Source of the DNA: Methylobacterium sp. DB0501
GTDB taxonomy: Bacteria; Pseudomonadota; Alphaproteobacteria; Rhizobiales; Beijerinckiaceae
DNA length: 64,000 nt
Assembly: GCF_011043735.1 (NCBI RefSeq)
Contig: NZ_JAAKGV010000026.1
Location: 36,059 to 100,058, forward strand
Direction: 5' to 3'
The notes below the pieces were generated by a model, which saw only the letters and a list, made by a program, of their open reading frames with translations, made no database searches and had not been told where the DNA came from. Of this stretch, positions 60,871-64,000 are shown in pieces. Positions within the stretch are counted from its first letter, which is position 1. Each line of letters starts with the position of its first letter. A program made the position numbers and the translations under genes.

Positions 60871-60906
60871 GGGAAATGCCAATTTCCCCATAAGTGCGCC
60901 CCTTCG
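60871..60906. other. oriT: oriT: inverted repeat and MobQ-like nick core
   Basis: GGGAAAT (60871-60877) and ATTTCCC (60882-60888) form an inverted repeat. Immediately after comes ATAAGTGCGCCCCTTCG (60890-60906), which matches the TAAGTGCGCCCT nick core of RSF1010- and Ti-type (MobQ) origins. It lies 40 bases from the traA start, between divergent traA and traCDG, the usual Ti position. Confidence 0.8.
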
Positions 60907-61286
60907 TGAAACTCAGGCGACTTTGCGGAGGCGCTGCGCGCCGTAGCTCCGGCTCAAAAAGGCCCCTTCGGGGCTGATCCTTCCGCCCGGCGTGAGCCGG
61001 CCAGCGCGAGCAGCATTCCCGCCATGCCGCGTGGAGGCGGGACCTGCGCTTCGCCGCCCGAGGGAGAGGCCGTGGACCGGGAGGTGCCGACGCCGGGAGG
61101 GAGAGCTTGGTGGGGGAGGGACCAACCTTCACCCGACACGGGGATCGGCAGCGGGGGGTGTGACACCAGAACCACGGACGAGGCTTCCCGTCCTCGAACG
61201 GCGCGCTACGACCTTGACGCGGCGTTCTCTCCTCCGCGTGCCGGTGTTACCCCTCGCCACCGCAACGGAGAGGGAAGACGGTATCC
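60907..61286. other. Intergenic region between oriT and traC
   Basis: No gene was accepted here. It contains the terminator-like hairpin listed separately and the traC ribosome site (GGAGAGGGAAG). Promoters for traC-D-G must lie here but no convincing boxes were found. Confidence 0.4.
60955..60974 (-). terminator. Terminator-like hairpin with T-tract on the minus strand
   Basis: Read on the minus strand, GCCCCGAAGGGGC is followed by CTTTTTG. The 5-base GC stem and T run satisfy a short rho-independent terminator. No gene was found upstream of it on that strand, so it may protect oriT/traA from read-through or end an undetected RNA. Confidence 0.4.
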
Positions 61287-61565
61287 ATGGCGAGATCCAA
61301 GTCGCGCGAGACGATCCTCAAGGAGATCGAGGCTCTGCAATCCAAGCTGAAGGCCCATGACAAGGCCGAGGCCGAACGCATCGGAAACCTCGCGATCAAG
61401 GCCGGCATCGGCTCGATCGAGATCTCGGACGAGGACCTGATCCGCGAGCTGGAGGCGATCGTCGGCCGATTTCGTGCGCCAAAGACGGAGGTGGCGGAGC
61501 CAAAGGCAAAGGGACATCGAGGCGCTGGGCAAGCTGCAGAGAGAGCTGGTGACCAAGCGGCATGA
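61287..61565 (+). CDS. traC: Conjugal transfer protein TraC (Ti-type)
   Basis: 92 residues. 'SRETILKEIEALQSKLKAHD', 'AERIGNLAIKAGIGSIEIS' and 'LEAIVGRFRAP' match Ti-plasmid TraC, a small relaxosome accessory that helps TraA at oriT. The coiled-coil N-terminus and a GRFR end are family features. It overlaps traD by 17 bases. Confidence 0.82.
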   Translation: MARSKSRETILKEIEALQSKLKAHDKAEAERIGNLAIKAGIGSIEISDEDLIRELEAIVGRFRAPKTEVAEPKAKGHRGAGQAAERAGDQAA

Positions 61566-61746
61566 GGAGCGTCGCGCCGACGCCTACCGCAAGATCCAGC
61601 TCGGCGGCCTGGTGATCAAGGCCGGCCTCGCCGAACTGCCGAGCAACGTCCTGCTCGGCCTCCTGATCGAGGGTCGCGAGCGCATGCGCGACCCCGACAT
61701 CGTCGAGCAGTTCGCCCGGCGAGGGGACAAGGAGTTCAAGACATGA
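61549..61746 (+). CDS. traD: Conjugal transfer protein TraD (Ti-type)
   Basis: 65 residues from GTG 61549 (MTKRHEERRADAYRKIQLGG, then 'LVIKAGLAELPSNVLLGLL'). This is the size and core of Ti-type TraD ('RR.IqLGGLv.KAGL......lLG.L'). An upstream frame to 61474 lies in traC and was not used. It overlaps traG by ATGA. Confidence 0.8.
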   Translation: MTKRHEERRADAYRKIQLGGLVIKAGLAELPSNVLLGLLIEGRERMRDPDIVEQFARRGDKEFKT

Positions 61747-63743
61747 AGTGGGTCTACGGCGCCTTCACCGTCGCAATCGGGCTCGCGCTGCATCTCGGGA
61801 TCGGCCTGTTCCTCGCGCCGCTCGTCGGGGCGGTCTACGTCGTGGAGCCGGGGCACTCGATGATGCTCCACGCCATGCGCGTCGCCGCGGTGGCGTTGCC
61901 CGCTCTCGTCCTGTTTGCCGCCGCCGGCCTGACGCGGCCGGGCGACAGCGGCCGTGTGGTCGCCGCCTGCGCATCCCTGTTCCTGATCGGCCTGTGCGCC
62001 TGGACGGTGCGGGACGAGTACGCCCGTCTGGTCGCTCAGAACCCTGGCGCCGACGCGCAGCGGCTCCTGCGGCAGGCCGACATTCCATTGTTCTGCGCGG
62101 TGTGTTTCGCGGGCTTCGTGGCGTTCATCACGCCGCTGGTTTCGCTTGTCCGGGTTAAGAGGACCACGCGCGGCTACAACAGGCCGATCCGCTCGAAGTC
62201 CGCGGCCTATGGCGACGCGGAATGGGCGACGATGAAGCTCGCCGGCGAGCTGTTTCCCGAGGATGGTGCCCTGGTGCTGGGCGAGCGGTATCGCCCCGAT
62301 CTCGACTCGAAGAGCACCTCGCGCGTGTTCAAGCCGAACGATCCCAGGACCTGGGGCTCGGGAGGCCGGATGCCGATGATGGGCTTCAACTGCGATATCG
62401 GCTCGACCCACGGCCTGGTGTTCAGCGGATCAGGCGGCTTCAAGACCACCGGCACGGTGATCCCGATGCTGCTGTCCTGGCCCGGCAACGCGGTGGTGCT
62501 CGACCCCTCGACCGAGTTGCACCCGATGCTCGCGGAGTATCGGGAAAACCTCCGCGGAGCGGATGTCATTCGCCGCGTTCATTGCATCACGCCGAAGAAC
62601 ACGATGAGCGGGTTCAACGTGCTCGACTGGATCGGCCGGGGCGAGAATTCCGCCGAGAATGACATCTCGGCCGTGGTCGGCTGGATCGCCACCGGACCGG
62701 TGAAGAGAGACGACCCGAAGGACTTCTTCCGCAACTCGGCCTTGCAGCTCCTGCGCGGTGTCCTCGCCTACATCTGCCTCAACCGGTCGTTCGACGAGAA
62801 GCCGCGCACCCTGCGTACCCTGCGCGAGCTGATCTCCGAGCCCGAGCCGGACTTCCTGGAGCGGCTGAGCAAGATCCTGCGGGCCGAGGACGACGGCTCG
62901 TTCGCCAAGCTCGCACTCGGGCCGTTCAAGAGCATGACGCCGCAGACGTTCTCGGGCGTCTACGCTACGGCCGCGGACCTGACCAACTGGCTGTCGTTCA
63001 AGGAATACGCCGCGATCGTGTCGGAGGGAGACTTCTCCAGCCTCGACCTCGTCGACGACGATATCGACGTGTTCATCGCGATCGATCTGCAGACGCTGCA
63101 GAATTTTGCGGGCTTGGCGCGGGTCATCATCGGCGGGCTGATGAACGCGCTCTATCACGCCAATGGCGAGATCAAGGATCGGGTCGCCTTCCTCCTCGAC
63201 GAGGCGGCGCGGCTCGGCAACATGAGCCTGATCGAGGTCGCGCGCGACGCCGGCCGCAAATACGGCATCACGCTCGTGATGGTGTACCAATCGCTCGGTC
63301 AGCTGCGACAGCAATGGGGCGGCGACAAGGACGCCGTGTCCGCTTGGTTCGAGTCGACCGCTTGGCAGAGCTTCTCCGCGATCACCGACGTCGATACCGC
63401 CAAATGGCTGTCCGAGCGCTGCGGGTACTACACGCAGGAACTCATCTCCTATAGCCAGCAGGCCCGTACCGGGGGCAAGGGCTCGGGCGGGGTGAGCCTG
63501 TCGGCCTCGACCAGCCTGCAGCGGCGCGCGTTGATCATGCCCGACGAGATCATCACGATGCGCCGCGACGAGCAGATCCTGCTGGTCGGTGGCGTCGAGC
63601 CGATCCGTTGCGGGCGGGCGATCTATTTCCGTCGCGCCGACATGAGGAAGCTGGTCGGGGCGAACCGCTTCCATACGCGCGACGCGCAGGACGAAACCGA
63701 TGCCGAAAGCGAGGACGGGGCGAAAGAAAGGGAGGCGGCCTGA
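61743..63743 (+). CDS. traG: Type IV coupling protein TraG (VirD4 family)
   Basis: 666 residues. Three or four N-terminal membrane helices lead to an ATPase domain: 'SKSAAYGDAEWATM', Walker A 'GLVFSGSGGFKTTGTVIPML' near residue 228, 'NAVVLDPSTELHP', and Walker B 'RVAFLLDEAARLGNMSLIE', then 'LVMVYQSLGQLRQQWGG'. This is the Ti-type TraG. It must link the TraA relaxosome to the Dot/Icm-like channel, a non-native combination. Confidence 0.93.
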   Translation: MKWVYGAFTVAIGLALHLGIGLFLAPLVGAVYVVEPGHSMMLHAMRVAAVALPALVLFAAAGLTRPGDSGRVVAACASLFLIGLCAWTVRDEYARLVAQNPGADAQRLLRQADIPLFCAVCFAGFVAFITPLVSLVRVKRTTRGYNRPIRSKSAAYGDAEWATMKLAGELFPEDGALVLGERYRPDLDSKSTSRVFKPNDPRTWGSGGRMPMMGFNCDIGSTHGLVFSGSGGFKTTGTVIPMLLSWPGNAVVLDPSTELHPMLAEYRENLRGADVIRRVHCITPKNTMSGFNVLDWIGRGENSAENDISAVVGWIATGPVKRDDPKDFFRNSALQLLRGVLAYICLNRSFDEKPRTLRTLRELISEPEPDFLERLSKILRAEDDGSFAKLALGPFKSMTPQTFSGVYATAADLTNWLSFKEYAAIVSEGDFSSLDLVDDDIDVFIAIDLQTLQNFAGLARVIIGGLMNALYHANGEIKDRVAFLLDEAARLGNMSLIEVARDAGRKYGITLVMVYQSLGQLRQQWGGDKDAVSAWFESTAWQSFSAITDVDTAKWLSERCGYYTQELISYSQQARTGGKGSGGVSLSASTSLQRRALIMPDEIITMRRDEQILLVGGVEPIRCGRAIYFRRADMRKLVGANRFHTRDAQDETDAESEDGAKEREAA

Positions 63744-63946
63744 CGGCCGCTCGCCGCCGCGTGAGCTGCGGCGAAGCCCGTCCGTCGCGCAGGTTCGGCG
63801 GCCGCCCGCACGGGTGGTTGCCGCAGGCTGGAGACCGATCGGGAAACCTGGAATTGAAGGTCGCGCCGCGCGGCACGAACCAGGGTGATGCCCCGCCCCG
63901 ATCGACGGGATCGAGGACCGCCGGTGGCGGCCCTGGGGGAGGGGGC

Positions 63947-64000
63947 TCAGCCCTCCGTGGAGAGCTTGGCGACCTCGGCCTGGGCGGCCTTCAGCTCGGC
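63947..64000 (-). CDS. 3' end of a gene running off the window
   Basis: The last 17 codons read AELKAAQAEVAKLSTEG and then TGA. The helical, Ala/Glu/Lys-rich end looks like a coiled-coil terminus. Nothing more can be said from this fragment. Between it and traG about 200 bases show no gene. Confidence 0.4.
   Translation of the reverse strand, partial: AELKAAQAEVAKLSTEG

Noticed and set aside
60954..61350. Frames on both strands between oriT and traC
   Set aside because: Gly/Pro/Arg-rich with no motif; one would run through the terminator-like hairpin. Treated as control DNA.
1..64000. CRISPR arrays, tRNA and rRNA genes
   Set aside because: No regularly spaced repeats and no cloverleaf or rRNA-like segments were seen on reading both strands; a dedicated search could not be run.

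Overview
The window is very GC-rich and reads as an accessory replicon or large conjugative island of a Hyphomicrobiales alphaproteobacterium, most probably Methylobacterium/Methylorubrum-like. This is an inference from RepA/RepB/RepC replication proteins, a MucR/Ros-type regulator, an HWE-kinase bacteriophytochrome, Ti-type traA/traCDG genes and several small proteins of the 'GHNGGP' kind. No rRNA, tRNA or CRISPR array was seen.

Region 1 (1-4560) is a patchwork: a MucR-like regulator that has lost its zinc ligands, a 56-residue orphan, a Phd/YefM + PemK/MazF-like toxin-antitoxin pair, a DUF6884-like gene coupled to a gene with two compensating frameshifts, a 143-residue HNH-like protein, and a scar made of a truncated SH3 gene, an IS4-like transposase tail and an IS630 transposase head.

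Region 2 (4561-17208) is a compact catabolic island. A long minus-strand operon encodes enoyl-CoA hydratase, 3-hydroxyacyl-CoA dehydrogenase, a class III CoA-transferase, a 3-oxoadipyl-CoA-type thiolase, ETF-ubiquinone oxidoreductase and both ETF subunits. Divergent plus-strand genes encode an IclR regulator, an acyl-CoA dehydrogenase and an MFS importer. Together they make a nearly self-contained route for a dicarboxylate such as adipate: uptake, activation, beta-oxidation to acetyl-CoA and succinyl-CoA, and delivery of electrons to ubiquinone. Two copies of a three-half-site operator flank the divergent promoters.

Region 3 (17354-26909) holds a serine resolvase, two AbrB/PIN (VapBC-type) modules, a bacteriophytochrome histidine kinase split by one in-frame amber codon, and several unrecognised small genes.

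Region 4 (27285-32133) is the replication and partition locus. The gene order is unusual: repC lies upstream of a 4-base-overlapping repA-repB pair. Two 20-bp parS-like palindromes are present, one in the repA promoter region and one inside repB.

Region 5 (32173-63743) is a conjugation system of mixed ancestry. The mating-pair apparatus is Dot/Icm-like (type IVB, I-type): DotA, IcmT, DotB, DotC, IcmC, IcmL, IcmK, IcmE, IcmB, IcmD and IcmP homologues, plus tandem exported proteins, M23 and M15 peptidases and a DsbC-like thioredoxin. The DNA-processing part is Ti-type: a TraA relaxase-helicase, traC-traD-traG, and between them an oriT with a MobQ-like nick core. A degenerate IcmO-like protein without nucleotide-binding motifs sits beside DotA, and a Fic-domain protein with a small partner is embedded between relaxase and IcmP. 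Most genes in this region overlap by ATGA, so they form long translationally coupled operons.
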